Origin: Flavobacterium psychrophilum
GTDB taxonomy: Bacteria > Bacteroidota > Bacteroidia > Flavobacteriales > Flavobacteriaceae
NCBI GenBank assembly: GCA_022730285.1
Contig: DZCQ01000006.1
Span: 1-64,000, forward strand
Length of the DNA: 64,000 nt
Direction of reading: 5' to 3'
In this document: positions 42,819 through 51,454 of the stretch, piece by piece
How positions within the stretch are numbered: the stretch's first letter is position 1
Layout of the letters: each line of letters starts with the position of its first letter
Position numbers and translations under genes: made by a program
The notes under the pieces: generated by a model
Databases searched by the model: none
The model's input: only the letters and a program-made list of their open reading frames with translations
Told to the model about the DNA's origin: nothing

Positions 42819-43133
42819 TTAGTTTGCAGATTTATAATAAATCTTGTCATCTAACCACTCTTCAACAGATAATGCGTGAGCTTTAGGCAGTTTTTCATAA
42901 AACTTAGAAACTTCTATTTGTTCTTTATTTTCAAAAACTTCTTCTAAACTATCGTTATAAGTTGCAAATTCCTCTAACTTCTCAATTAGTTCTTTTTTAA
43001 TATCCGCATTTATTTGACTAGCTCTTTTAGCAATAATAGTAATCGCTTCATAAACATTACCTGTTGGTTTTTCTATGACACTTTTATCATAAGTAATTGT
43101 ACTAATTGGAGCAGTTGTTTTTCTTAAATCCAT
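42819..43133 (-). CDS. RNA polymerase omega-subunit-like protein
   Basis: At 104 residues it resembles the Bacteroidota omega (RpoZ/RPB6-like) protein. KPTGNVYEAITIIAKRASQI (~22-41) is the characteristic helix that clamps beta-prime, followed by an acidic stretch and KLPKAHALSVEEWLDDKI (~82-99). Position between bamD (7-nt gap) and coaBC (13-nt gap) matches other Bacteroidota. In several bacteria omega also precedes coaBC, which supports the call. Confidence 0.85.
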   Translation of the reverse strand: MDLRKTTAPISTITYDKSVIEKPTGNVYEAITIIAKRASQINADIKKELIEKLEEFATYNDSLEEVFENKEQIEVSKFYEKLPKAHALSVEEWLDDKIYYKSAN

Positions 43134-43140
43134 GGTTTCT

Positions 43141-43935
43141 TTATTTTGTGAATTTTTTTAAATCTGTATCTATACGAGCAATCATTTGTTCTGTTTGGTC
43201 TTTGTATTCGGTATTCGGATTAAAGTTTAGCAATTCTTCTTGTGCTGTTTTTGCAGCAAATAATCGCTCTTGCATCTTGCTATTAACACTATTAATTGCA
43301 AGTTGATAAGTGGCATTAAATTTATAATACAATGCTTTTTCTTTAAATGGTGTTCCTGGATAATCTGCAATAAAATTGTCTAGGGCTTTAATGGCAGCTT
43401 TATAATCTTCGATTGTATTGTATTGTTTTGCAATTTCATATGCTTTTTTTTCTAATTTCAAGCGTAATGTTTGTGCAATTTCATTTGCTTGATTAATATA
43501 GGTAGAATTTGGATAGGTATTTATAAAACTTTGCAATTTTTGAATAGCTTTATCAGTATCTGTTTGGTCTAATGAATAAACCGGAGACAATTTAGAATAG
43601 GAATCAGCGGATAAAAACAACGCTTCTTCTACTTTTTTGCTTTTTGGATATAAGGCTGCAAAACTTTCAAACTGATATGCTGCTAAATAGTACTGCTTAG
43701 TTTTGTAATAAGATTGCGACAGCATATACATAACGTCTTCGCCATTTGGTTTTCCTTTTAAAACTGGCGACACTTGGTCTAATAAACGAATTGCTCTTGT
43801 GTATTTTTCAGCTTCGTATTTTTGAACAGCGACTTTTGTTTTTAAATCTATGTCTTCTGATTTAAGTGCTTTTTGATATTCACTACACGAAGCAAATAAA
43901 ATAGCGAACAAGAATATATAAAGTAGGTTTTTCAT
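43141..43935 (-). CDS. bamD: Outer-membrane assembly lipoprotein BamD
   Basis: This 264-residue lipoprotein has hydrophobic segment 4-14 and lipobox FASC (Cys ~17). It is followed by TPR repeats that form BamD's elongated body: EKYTRAIRLLDQVSPVL, YMLSQSYYKTKQYYLAAYQF, LYPKSKKVEEALFLSADSYS and FINTYPNSTYINQANEIAQT. BamD is the essential lipoprotein partner of BamA for beta-barrel insertion. It heads the bamD - omega - coaBC - DUF4835 - recN operon and has a well-formed promoter. Confidence 0.94.
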   Translation of the reverse strand: MKNLLYIFLFAILFASCSEYQKALKSEDIDLKTKVAVQKYEAEKYTRAIRLLDQVSPVLKGKPNGEDVMYMLSQSYYKTKQYYLAAYQFESFAALYPKSKKVEEALFLSADSYSKLSPVYSLDQTDTDKAIQKLQSFINTYPNSTYINQANEIAQTLRLKLEKKAYEIAKQYNTIEDYKAAIKALDNFIADYPGTPFKEKALYYKFNATYQLAINSVNSKMQERLFAAKTAQEELLNFNPNTEYKDQTEQMIARIDTDLKKFTK

Positions 43936-43988
43936 TATGTAGTATTATTGATTTTTAGTTTTTTCTGTTTTTCACTAAAAATGAACTG

Positions 43989-44017
43989 CAAATTTAGTGA
44001 ATAATTCTGATTTACAA
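43989..44017 (-). promoter_or_regulatory. Promoter of the bamD operon
   Basis: Minus strand: TTG (44017-44015), 18-nt spacer, TAAATTTG (43996-43989), about 53 nt before the bamD ATG. Confidence 0.65.
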
Positions 44018-44054
44018 AATTTTTATGAATTTAAGATATTTTTTTAAGTCAATC

Positions 44055-44942
44055 TTATTTAAAACTTGCCATTTGATTGCAAAATTCCAATATTTTTTGA
44101 GACAAAACAGCATCAACGGTTACTAATGGCAATCTTACTGAATTTTGAATTACACCAAGATGCTTTAAAACCTCTTTAATTCCCGCTGGATTTCCTTGCT
44201 CAAAAATCAAATCTATACTATCGGCAAGTTGGTAATGTAACGTGTAGGCTTCTTCTGCTTTTTTTTGCAGTCCTAATTGTATCATTTTAGAAAATTGTGC
44301 AGGAAATCCTTGTCCAATTACTGAAATTACTCCAACTCCACCCGCTAATATAATAGGTAAAGCTAACATATCATCGCCCGAAATTATTAAAAAGTCTTTT
44401 GGTTTTAGTTGAATTAGCTTCATTGCTTGTATCATATCGCCAGCAGCTTCTTTTACAGCAATTATATTCTTGAAATTAGTTGCTAATTTTACAACTGTTT
44501 CTGGCAGCATGTTACTTGCTGTTCGTCCAGGAACATTGTATAAAATTATTGGAATTGGGCAATGCAGTGCAATTTGTTCAAAATGCTGGTAAATACCATC
44601 TTGTGTTGGCTTGTTATAATATGGTGATACAGAAAGTATTGCTGAAAACGGTGATAAATTAGTATTTTTAATTTCTTGTACTACTTGCTCGGTATTATTT
44701 CCCCCTAATCCTAAAACAAGTGGCAGTCTATTATTATTTGCAGCTATTATAGTTTGGATTACAATTTCCTTTTCTTCCAATGTAAGAGTAGCTGGTTCTG
44801 CAGTAGTACCTAAAATAACTAAATAATTTACTCCATTATGTATTACAAAATCCACAAGATTTGTAAGCCCGATTGTATCTACTTTATTATTTTTATCAAA
44901 TGGGGTAACAAGGGCAACGCCTGTTCCTACTAAATTTTGCAT
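44055..44942 (-). CDS. dapA: 4-hydroxy-tetrahydrodipicolinate synthase
   Basis: This 295-residue TIM-barrel aldolase condenses pyruvate with aspartate semialdehyde in lysine/meso-DAP synthesis. Landmarks are [15 protein letters not shown] (~44-58), the active-site Tyr in [12 protein letters not shown] (~131), the Schiff-base Lys in [11 protein letters not shown] (~157) and the [14 protein letters not shown] loop (~200). Typical length. Its start overlaps the DUF6913 stop by one base, so translation is coupled. It provides precursors for the peptidoglycan handled by other genes in this window. Confidence 0.95.
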   Translation of the reverse strand: MQNLVGTGVALVTPFDKNNKVDTIGLTNLVDFVIHNGVNYLVILGTTAEPATLTLEEKEIVIQTIIAANNNRLPLVLGLGGNNTEQVVQEIKNTNLSPFSAILSVSPYYNKPTQDGIYQHFEQIALHCPIPIILYNVPGRTASNMLPETVVKLATNFKNIIAVKEAAGDMIQAMKLIQLKPKDFLIISGDDMLALPIILAGGVGVISVIGQGFPAQFSKMIQLGLQKKAEEAYTLHYQLADSIDLIFEQGNPAGIKEVLKHLGVIQNSVRLPLVTVDAVLSQKILEFCNQMASFK

Positions 44943-45463
44943 TATTCTATTTTTTTTAAAATTCTTAAATATCGAAACAACTCATGTACAAATACTTGGT
45001 AGTTTTCAGCATTGGTACTTATCATTAAATGAAACAATTTTTTATTCACGCTGGAAAATCCTGATTTAAACAAGGCTTTGGAATGATGTGTAACCAACAA
45101 CAAAGGACTTTTTTCAGTATCATAATATCCTATCAACAAATCAAATGGTGTTTGTATAAAATTAGTTACTTTATCCGAAGCAAAACTTCCATTCCAATGC
45201 ATTTCTTTAAAGCTAAAAGCTGGATACAAAAAGATTTCGTTCTTTTTTATTTTATCTTTAAAAATCAATATTGTAACATTCTCTTTTTTAATTCCTTGCA
45301 ACACTAATTGTTCTAGCAATGTTTCGGTTTCTTGAAAATAACTTTCATCTACTATAATACCAACATTTTGTATCGATGCCTGTAATTTACTTGGAGTTAC
45401 GTTGTGTAATGTTTTTTTTAATAATTTTTTAACGGATATTTCTTTTATATACTTTATAAACAT
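44942..45463 (-). CDS. DUF6913 family protein
   Basis: At 173 residues with no signal peptide, this small cytoplasmic alpha/beta protein has [20 protein letters not shown] (~33-52), [20 protein letters not shown] and [20 protein letters not shown] (~105-124). It matches a Flavobacteriia-specific family of unknown function found directly upstream of dapA. A minus-strand TAATTTTG box (45495-45502) could serve it. No enzymatic motif is evident. Confidence 0.75.
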   Translation of the reverse strand: MFIKYIKEISVKKLLKKTLHNVTPSKLQASIQNVGIIVDESYFQETETLLEQLVLQGIKKENVTILIFKDKIKKNEIFLYPAFSFKEMHWNGSFASDKVTNFIQTPFDLLIGYYDTEKSPLLLVTHHSKALFKSGFSSVNKKLFHLMISTNAENYQVFVHELFRYLRILKKIE

Positions 45464-45523
45464 TGTATTTTTACATTTTTTTAATCTTAAATAACAAAAT
45501 TAAGCAAATACGATTTAATTGTC

Positions 45524-46306
45524 ATGGTAAATATAAAAAAGTATAGTGTAGCTATAAAGCATTTTATTTTAATTTTAACGTTTTTTTCTTTTTTAATAAG
45601 TTGTACTACTAATTATCAGGTAACTAAAATTGAAGGAAGTAGAGTAAATATTAACCAAAAAACAAAACCAATTGCTTCGTACGAGGCTTTTATACAACCA
45701 TACAAAGAACATATTGAAAAAGATTTAGACAGTATTTTGTCTTATGCACCAGAAACATTAGATAAAAGTAAAGGTCTTTGGCAAACAAATATTGGCGACT
45801 TTCTTGCGGATATCACTCTTGAAAGGGCAAATATTGTTTTTAATGCCAGAGAACATAAAAACATAGATGTTTGCATCTTAAATCATGGTGGAATTCGTGC
45901 TATTTTACCCAAAGGAAATGTAACAACTCGAACTGCTTTTGAGATAATGCCCTTTGAAAATACTACAATTGTGGTTGCTCTTAAAGGATTAGAACTAGAA
46001 GAATTTGCAAAACAATTTGCACAAGAAAAAAAACCACACCCAATAGCAGGAATATCCTTTACCATACACAAAGACAATAGTGTTAGCGATATAAAAGTAA
46101 GGAACGAACCTTTAAATTTAGAAAAAACATATTATGTGGTTACGTCTGATTATCTTTCTAATGGTGGAGATAACATGACTTTTTTTAAAAAAGGAACTCA
46201 TTTTTATGATTTAAATTACAAGCTACGAAATATACTAATAGACCATTTTAAGCTAAATAAAACTATTGTGGCACCTAAAGAAGTAAAAATTAACTTAGAA
46301 AATTAA
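45524..46306 (+). CDS. 5'-nucleotidase C-terminal-domain lipoprotein
   Basis: This 260-residue protein has a lipoprotein signal (hydrophobic ~14-25, lipobox LISC, Cys ~27). The rest is the substrate-binding domain normally at the C-terminus of UshA/CD73-type nucleotidases: NIGDFLADITLERA (~88-101), CILNHGGIRAILPKGNVT (~115-132), PFENTTIVVALKG and VTSDYLSNGGDNM (~205). The phosphatase half is encoded by the next gene, 1 nt downstream. Together they would scavenge nucleotides in the periplasm. Domain order is reversed relative to the single-chain enzyme, so this is a true two-gene arrangement rather than a frameshift. Confidence 0.87.
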   Translation: MVNIKKYSVAIKHFILILTFFSFLISCTTNYQVTKIEGSRVNINQKTKPIASYEAFIQPYKEHIEKDLDSILSYAPETLDKSKGLWQTNIGDFLADITLERANIVFNAREHKNIDVCILNHGGIRAILPKGNVTTRTAFEIMPFENTTIVVALKGLELEEFAKQFAQEKKPHPIAGISFTIHKDNSVSDIKVRNEPLNLEKTYYVVTSDYLSNGGDNMTFFKKGTHFYDLNYKLRNILIDHFKLNKTIVAPKEVKINLEN

Positions 46307-46307
46307 G

Positions 46308-47222
46308 ATGAAAAGAAGAGATTTTATCCAAAAAACAGTAGCAAGTTCTACTTTAATAACACTATGCGGACTTCCACTAAGTAGTTTTACAACCTCTAAA
46401 AGCAAAAAAATCACAATATTACACACAAATGATGTACATAGTCACATAGATCCTTTTCCAGAAACAGACCCTAGAAGTCCAAACATGGGTGGTGTGGCAA
46501 GACGTGCAGCAATTATAGATGCCATTCGGGCACAAAACGAAAATGTTTTGTTGCTAGATGCTGGAGATATTTTTCAAGGAACTCCATACTTTAATTATTA
46601 TGGTGGGGAACTAGAATTCAAGCTAATGAGCATGATGCAATACGACCTAGCAACTATTGGAAATCATGATTTCGACAATGGTATAGATGGGTTACTAACA
46701 CAAATGCCTCATGCAAAATTTGATTTTGTGTCTGCCAATTACAATTTTAAAAATACCGTTTTAGACACGTTTGTAAAACCCTATAAAATATTTGTAAAGG
46801 AAGGAGTGAAAATTGGAATTTTTGGATTAGGAATTGAATTAAAAGGTCTAGTAGATGCAAAACTTTACAAAGAAACTATTTACAATAACCCTATTGAAAC
46901 GGCTCAGGAAATGACAAGACAACTTAAAGATGTAGAAAAGTGCGATTTGGTTATTTGCCTTTCGCATTTAGGATACCAATACAAAAATGACCCAGAAAAA
47001 CCTTCTGATTTAATATTAGCTGCTAAAACTAAAAATATAGATTTGATTATTGGCGGCCATACACACACCTTTTTAGACAAACCTGTTGTGGTTAAAAATA
47101 GCGAAGAAAAAGATGTATTAGTAAACCAAGTGGGTTGTTATGGCATTAATCTTGGTAGAATAGATTTTTATGTAGATGAAAATAACGGAAAAACAGCTCT
47201 TGGCAAAAGCATTATTGTATAG
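46308..47222 (+). CDS. 5'-nucleotidase metallophosphatase subunit, Tat-exported
   Basis: At 304 residues this has a twin-arginine signal (KRRDFIQKTVASS, hydrophobic to ~27) followed by the calcineurin-like phosphatase domain with all metal motifs: ILHTNDVHSH (~36-45), LLDAGDIFQG (~83), IGNHDFDNG (~117), CLSHLGYQY (~218) and GGHTHTF (~244). It lacks the nucleotidase C-terminal domain, which is supplied by the upstream gene (1-nt gap, surely coupled). The Tat signal suggests folding, perhaps metal loading, before export, while the partner is a Sec lipoprotein. The small inverted-repeat element begins 3 nt after the stop. Confidence 0.9.
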   Translation: MKRRDFIQKTVASSTLITLCGLPLSSFTTSKSKKITILHTNDVHSHIDPFPETDPRSPNMGGVARRAAIIDAIRAQNENVLLLDAGDIFQGTPYFNYYGGELEFKLMSMMQYDLATIGNHDFDNGIDGLLTQMPHAKFDFVSANYNFKNTVLDTFVKPYKIFVKEGVKIGIFGLGIELKGLVDAKLYKETIYNNPIETAQEMTRQLKDVEKCDLVICLSHLGYQYKNDPEKPSDLILAAKTKNIDLIIGGHTHTFLDKPVVVKNSEEKDVLVNQVGCYGINLGRIDFYVDENNGKTALGKSIIV

Positions 47223-47224
47223 GC

Positions 47225-47383
47225 GGGTTCTAAAAATTAGCTGACAGATTTTTTGAGATTATTTTGTACAGGTTTTTTCTTTCTTTTTGCTCAAACATGT
47301 CCATATTTAAACAAAAAGATGCGGAAAAGATGCCAAAAGAAAACAAAAAGAGCATTAGAAAAAAAAACTAATTTTCAGAACCC
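47225..47383. mobile_element. 159-bp MITE-like element with 16-bp terminal inverted repeats
   Basis: The left end GGGTTCTAAAAATTAG (47225-47240) and right end CTAATTTTCAGAACCC (47368-47383) are inverted repeats with one mismatch. The interior is A/T-rich and encodes no transposase. The right end lies inside the YhhN-like gene and supplies its last five codons and stop. No clear target-site duplication is seen. It might also act as a bidirectional terminator between the two convergent genes. Confidence 0.5.
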
Positions 47384-48084
47384 ACTATAGCATTATCCTC
47401 CGATAAAACAACAAACTTATACAAAGAATATTGTCCAAAAATATAAAAAGACATTAAAAGAGGTTGAAATAATTCAAACTCGAAGTAAAAAATACGGATA
47501 AATATAAAAAGTAAATTAAACATAAATAATATACTACTTATTAATAACCAAAAACCGCAATCTTGACCTGGATTAGATAAAAAATTGGACAACGAAATAG
47601 CACCTAAAACAACCACAAGTAATCCTTGCAACGCATACATTATAATGTTTAAACCCATTTCTTCATAAATAAGAGAAAAGGTATAAAAAACAAGAAGTGC
47701 AAAGGGTATTATAGACAATAAAACAGATGTAAGACTCTTTATAACAATATGTTCTAATACAATTTTAATGATAAGCAACCTATACATCATGAAAAAGATA
47801 CTTGCAATTATCATTAAATAATACTCTATATATATATAAAATATATTTGCAATCCAACTAAAAAATAAAGCCGTAATAAAAAGTGGATTTACAATGCTGG
47901 ACGTTTTAAAATAAAGTAATATTAAAAAAGGGATTATAAGTGGTTTAAAGATAAAAACGTAAACTTTATTTGGAAAATATTCAGCTATAACCTCTAAAAT
48001 AGAAACAAGAACAAATAACCAAAAAAATATTTCAGCAATTGAATTTTTATTTTCCCCAACTTGTAAGTTGCTTTTTTTAGTCAT
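47368..48084 (-). CDS. YhhN-like multi-pass membrane protein
   Basis: This 238-residue integral membrane protein has about eight hydrophobic segments (from ~17 to ~225). The segment PNKVYVFIFKPLIIPFLILL, followed by FITALFFSWIANIFYI, resembles the YhhN/TMEM86 family (lysoplasmalogenase in animals). The Asp usually seen after the 'fswiGD' position is replaced (SWIANIF), so catalytic activity is doubtful. The last residues VGSEN and the stop are encoded by the terminal repeat of the adjacent element. It is upstream of nothing on its strand until the nucleotidase; yaaA precedes it by 18 nt. Confidence 0.7.
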   Translation of the reverse strand: MTKKSNLQVGENKNSIAEIFFWLFVLVSILEVIAEYFPNKVYVFIFKPLIIPFLILLYFKTSSIVNPLFITALFFSWIANIFYIYIEYYLMIIASIFFMMYRLLIIKIVLEHIVIKSLTSVLLSIIPFALLVFYTFSLIYEEMGLNIIMYALQGLLVVVLGAISLSNFLSNPGQDCGFWLLISSILFMFNLLFIFIRIFYFEFELFQPLLMSFYIFGQYSLYKFVVLSEDNAIVGSEN

Positions 48085-48102
48085 TTTGTAAAAATACCAA
48101 AC

Positions 48103-48861
48103 TTATCGTGTAAAAACAAGTTTATGCCCTTTAGATAAACTATTATCAAAGGCATAACCTTCATAATTAAATCCTTTTATCTCCTCGATACTTTCTACTG
48201 AATTATCTAAAATATAGCGAACCATTAAACCTCTTGCTTTTTTTGCAAAAAAAGAAATCATTTTAAGCTGTCCGTTTTTATAATCTTTAAATTCAGGGGT
48301 AATTACTTCTGTTTTTAACTTTTTTGCATCAATTACTGAAAAGTATTCTGCACTTGCTAAATTAACAAATAATTCATTGTCTTTCAATTCTTTATTTAAA
48401 TTTTTTGTTAAAGTTTCTTTCCAATATTCGTATAAATTTTTAGTATTTCCAATAGCAATTTTTGTTCCCATTTCCAACCGATATGCTTGCATTAAATCTA
48501 ATGGTTTTAAAATCCCGTATTGTCCAGATAAAATGCGTAGTTTGTCTTGCAAAACATCTAATTTTTCTTCGGGAATTGTAAAAGCATCTAAGCCTGTATA
48601 AACCTCCCCATTAAAGGTATATATTGCGGGTCTAGCATTTGCAACAGAAAAAGGTGTTTTAAACTTTTTATTTCGTTCCCAATTTAATTCTGCCAAACTA
48701 GAAGAAATATGCATCAAATTAGACAATTGTTGTGGTTGCAACTCTTTTAGCACAGAAACTATTTCTTTGCTTTGCTTTAAATAAGTTGGATTAGAGAATT
48801 TATCTGTAGGCAACTCTCTCTCAAAATTTAAGGATTTAGCTGGCGATATAACTATTTTCAT
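48103..48861 (-). CDS. yaaA: Peroxide-stress protein YaaA (DUF328)
   Basis: This 252-residue protein matches YaaA, which limits free intracellular iron during H2O2 stress in E. coli and has DNA-binding and lyase-like features. Conserved: ISPAKSLNFERE (~4-15), ARPAIYTFNGEVYTGLDAF (~75-93), LRILSGQYGILKPLDLMQAY (~108-127) and FFAKKARGLMVRYI (~200). Standard length. It lies between the E1 gene (7-nt gap) and the YhhN-like gene, and co-transcription is likely. Confidence 0.92.
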   Translation of the reverse strand: MKIVISPAKSLNFERELPTDKFSNPTYLKQSKEIVSVLKELQPQQLSNLMHISSSLAELNWERNKKFKTPFSVANARPAIYTFNGEVYTGLDAFTIPEEKLDVLQDKLRILSGQYGILKPLDLMQAYRLEMGTKIAIGNTKNLYEYWKETLTKNLNKELKDNELFVNLASAEYFSVIDAKKLKTEVITPEFKDYKNGQLKMISFFAKKARGLMVRYILDNSVESIEEIKGFNYEGYAFDNSLSKGHKLVFTR

Positions 48862-48868
48862 AAATTTA

Positions 48869-51271
48869 CTAGTACAAATTAGTATATTTTGCAGGGTTTT
48901 CTTCTTGCATCATTATATGAATTTTTTCAAAAATATCCTCAGCAGATGGTTTAGAAAAATAGTCGCCATCTGTTCCATAAGCTGGTCTATGTGCTTTTGC
49001 GGTTAAGGTTTGTGGTATACTGTCTAAATAAAAATACCCATTTTGTTGCACTACAATTTGTTCTAATATATAAGCCGCCGCTCCTCCTGGTAAATCCTCA
49101 TCAACTATTAGTAGTCTATTGGTTTTTTCTAAAGATTTAACAATATCGTGTTGCACATCAAATGGCAATAAAGATTGTATGTCAATAATTTCTATATCAA
49201 TTCCTACTTCAAGTAATTCATTTGCTGCTTGTTGCACAATTCGTAAAGTAGAACCATAGGAAACTACAGTCATATCTTTTCCTATTTTTAGAGTTTCTAC
49301 TACTCCAATTGGAGTGGTAAACAAGCCTAAATTAGTTGGCATATTTTCTTTTAATCTGTACCCATTTAAACACTCAATTACAAGTGCTGGTTCATCTGCT
49401 TGGAGCAAAGTATTATAAAATCCTGCTGCTTTAGTCATATTTCTCGGAACTAAAACATGTATTCCCCTTATTGCATTGATAATCATTCCCATTGGAGAGC
49501 CAGAATGCCAAATACCCTCCAACCTATGACCTCTGGTACGAATTATAAGTGGCGCTTTTTGTGTTCCCAAAGTTCTATACTGTAAGGTTGCCAAATCATC
49601 ACTCAAAATTTGGATTGCATATAGCAAGTAATCTAGGTATTGTATCTCCGCAATGGGTCTTAATCCACGAAGTGCCATTCCTATTCCTTGCCCTATGATA
49701 GATGCTTCTCTAATCCCGACATCGGCAACTCTAGTTACGCCATATTTTTCTTGCATTCCTTCTAATCCTTGATTTACATCGCCAATATTTCCGGCATCTT
49801 CTCCAAAAATTAATGATTCTGGATAGTTTTGAAAAATAAAGTCAAAGTTATCACGTAATACAATTCGGGCATCTACTAAATTTTCTAATTCGCCATAAGT
49901 TGGTACAACTTCTTTAACAGAAAAAACATTTTTATTAGATTGAGAAAATAAGTGCGAACTAAATTTTGACTGCACTGTATTCATATAAGTAGTTATCCAG
50001 TTGGAAAGTGATGTTTTTGTGTTTTCTTTTCTAATAATACGCAAAACTTTTCTAGCTGTTTCTAGTATATTTTTACGAATTGGCTCTTTAATTGCCGATA
50101 ATTCTTGTATGTATTTAGAAATAAATGCCGAATTTACAGATTGTTTACTTATTTCAGTTAATAACTGAATTAAGGTGTCACGCTCTTCTTTTATTGGATT
50201 AAGATAAGCATTCCATGCCGTTTTTTTAGCCTCTAAAACCTCTATTTTTGCGTTTTTATCAATTTCATCTATTATTTCAGGAGTAGAAATATTATTTTCT
50301 AAAATCCAAGAACGCATTTTTTTAATACAATCTGTGGTCTCTTCCCATTGCAGTCTATCGGTATTTTTGTATCGCTCATGAGAGCCAGAAGTAGAGTGCC
50401 CTTGAGGCTGTGTTAGTTCGGTAACATGAATAAAAACAGGCACATGTTCTGTACGAGCAATATCGCTAGCTTTTTGATATACTTCGATAAGAGCAGGATA
50501 ATCCCATCCTTTTACAACCATTATTTCGTAGCCCTCATTGTCTTTGTCTCGTTGAAAACCTTTTAAAATTTCAGAAATATTTTCTTTGGTGGTTTGGTGC
50601 TGTGCATGTACTGATATGCCATACGCATCGTCCCAAATGCTAATAACCATAGGGACTTGCAATACCCCAGCGGCATTGATGGTTTCAAAAAATATCCCCT
50701 CGGAAGTAGAGGCATTTCCGATAGTTCCCCATGCAACTTCGTTCCCATTTTTAGAAAAATTTTCTTGAGGAATTTCGGGCAATTTTCTATATATTTTAGA
50801 AGCTTGTGCAAGTCCTAATAACCTTGGCATTTGTGCTCCTGTAGGAGAAATGTCTGCACTAGAATTTTTTTGATTGGTTAAATTCTTCCAGTTTCCATCT
50901 TTGTCGAGTGAATGTGTGGAAAAGTGCCCTCCCATTTGTCTTCCAGCAGTCATTGGGTCATGGTTTAAATCAGTATGACCATACAAACCTGCAAAAAATT
51001 GTTGAGGAGTTAAAGCTCCTATTGCCATCATGAAAGTTTGATCCCTGTAATACCCTGAACGAAAATCTCCGTTTTTAAAAGCTTTTGCCATAGCTAGTTG
51101 TGGAACTTCTTTACCATCTCCAAAAATACCAAATTTTGCCTTTCCTGTTAGCACTTCTTTCCTACCTAGTAAGCTGCATTCTCTGCTAATCATTGCAAGT
51201 GTGTAGTCTTGAATAACTTCTTGTTTAAAACCTTCAAATGTTAGGGTTTCTGTATCTTGGATTTCTTTCAT
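48869..51271 (-). CDS. Fused alpha/beta E1 of a 2-oxoacid (branched-chain type) dehydrogenase
   Basis: From the ATG at 51271 (MKEIQDTETLTFEG, where family similarity begins) it has 800 residues. A start at 51310 would add 13 hydrophobic residues and is less likely. The N-terminal E1-alpha half (~1-400) binds thiamine diphosphate: REVLTGKAKFGIFGDGKEV, YYRDQTFMMAIGA and TIGNASTSEGIFFETINAAG (~175-194). The E1-beta half (~455-800) includes FGEDAGNIGDVNQGLEG (~490), IQYLDYLLYAIQIL and IRTRGHRLEGIWHSGSPMG (~580). This fused form is common in Bacteroidota and decarboxylates branched-chain keto acids or pyruvate. The E2/E3 partners are not in this window. The amino-acid dehydrogenase at 18.3 kb could supply its substrates. 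Confidence 0.9.
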   Translation of the reverse strand: MKEIQDTETLTFEGFKQEVIQDYTLAMISRECSLLGRKEVLTGKAKFGIFGDGKEVPQLAMAKAFKNGDFRSGYYRDQTFMMAIGALTPQQFFAGLYGHTDLNHDPMTAGRQMGGHFSTHSLDKDGNWKNLTNQKNSSADISPTGAQMPRLLGLAQASKIYRKLPEIPQENFSKNGNEVAWGTIGNASTSEGIFFETINAAGVLQVPMVISIWDDAYGISVHAQHQTTKENISEILKGFQRDKDNEGYEIMVVKGWDYPALIEVYQKASDIARTEHVPVFIHVTELTQPQGHSTSGSHERYKNTDRLQWEETTDCIKKMRSWILENNISTPEIIDEIDKNAKIEVLEAKKTAWNAYLNPIKEERDTLIQLLTEISKQSVNSAFISKYIQELSAIKEPIRKNILETARKVLRIIRKENTKTSLSNWITTYMNTVQSKFSSHLFSQSNKNVFSVKEVVPTYGELENLVDARIVLRDNFDFIFQNYPESLIFGEDAGNIGDVNQGLEGMQEKYGVTRVADVGIREASIIGQGIGMALRGLRPIAEIQYLDYLLYAIQILSDDLATLQYRTLGTQKAPLIIRTRGHRLEGIWHSGSPMGMIINAIRGIHVLVPRNMTKAAGFYNTLLQADEPALVIECLNGYRLKENMPTNLGLFTTPIGVVETLKIGKDMTVVSYGSTLRIVQQAANELLEVGIDIEIIDIQSLLPFDVQHDIVKSLEKTNRLLIVDEDLPGGAAAYILEQIVVQQNGYFYLDSIPQTLTAKAHRPAYGTDGDYFSKPSAEDIFEKIHIMMQEENPAKYTNLY

Positions 51272-51454
51272 AATCAAAAAGAGAGTTGTAATAATTACAA
51301 ATTTAATCAAAAAGTTTAAACTTTATGCTTTGAAATTAAAAAAAATGCATTATTATTGAAATTACAGTAAAAAACAACTATAAAAATACATATTACAAAC
51401 TTAAATTTTAATTTTTATAAATTTTACGCAAAATTTTATCTTGAAGATATTAGA

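Noticed and set aside
45524-47222. Split 5'-nucleotidase as a frameshifted single gene
   Set aside because: Each half has its own signal peptide and start, and the domain order is the reverse of the single-chain enzyme.
47296-47358. 20-codon ATG frame inside the inverted-repeat element (MSIFKQKDAEKMPKEKQKEH)
   Set aside because: Too short, Lys/Glu-rich chance frame in an A-rich stretch, with no supporting context.
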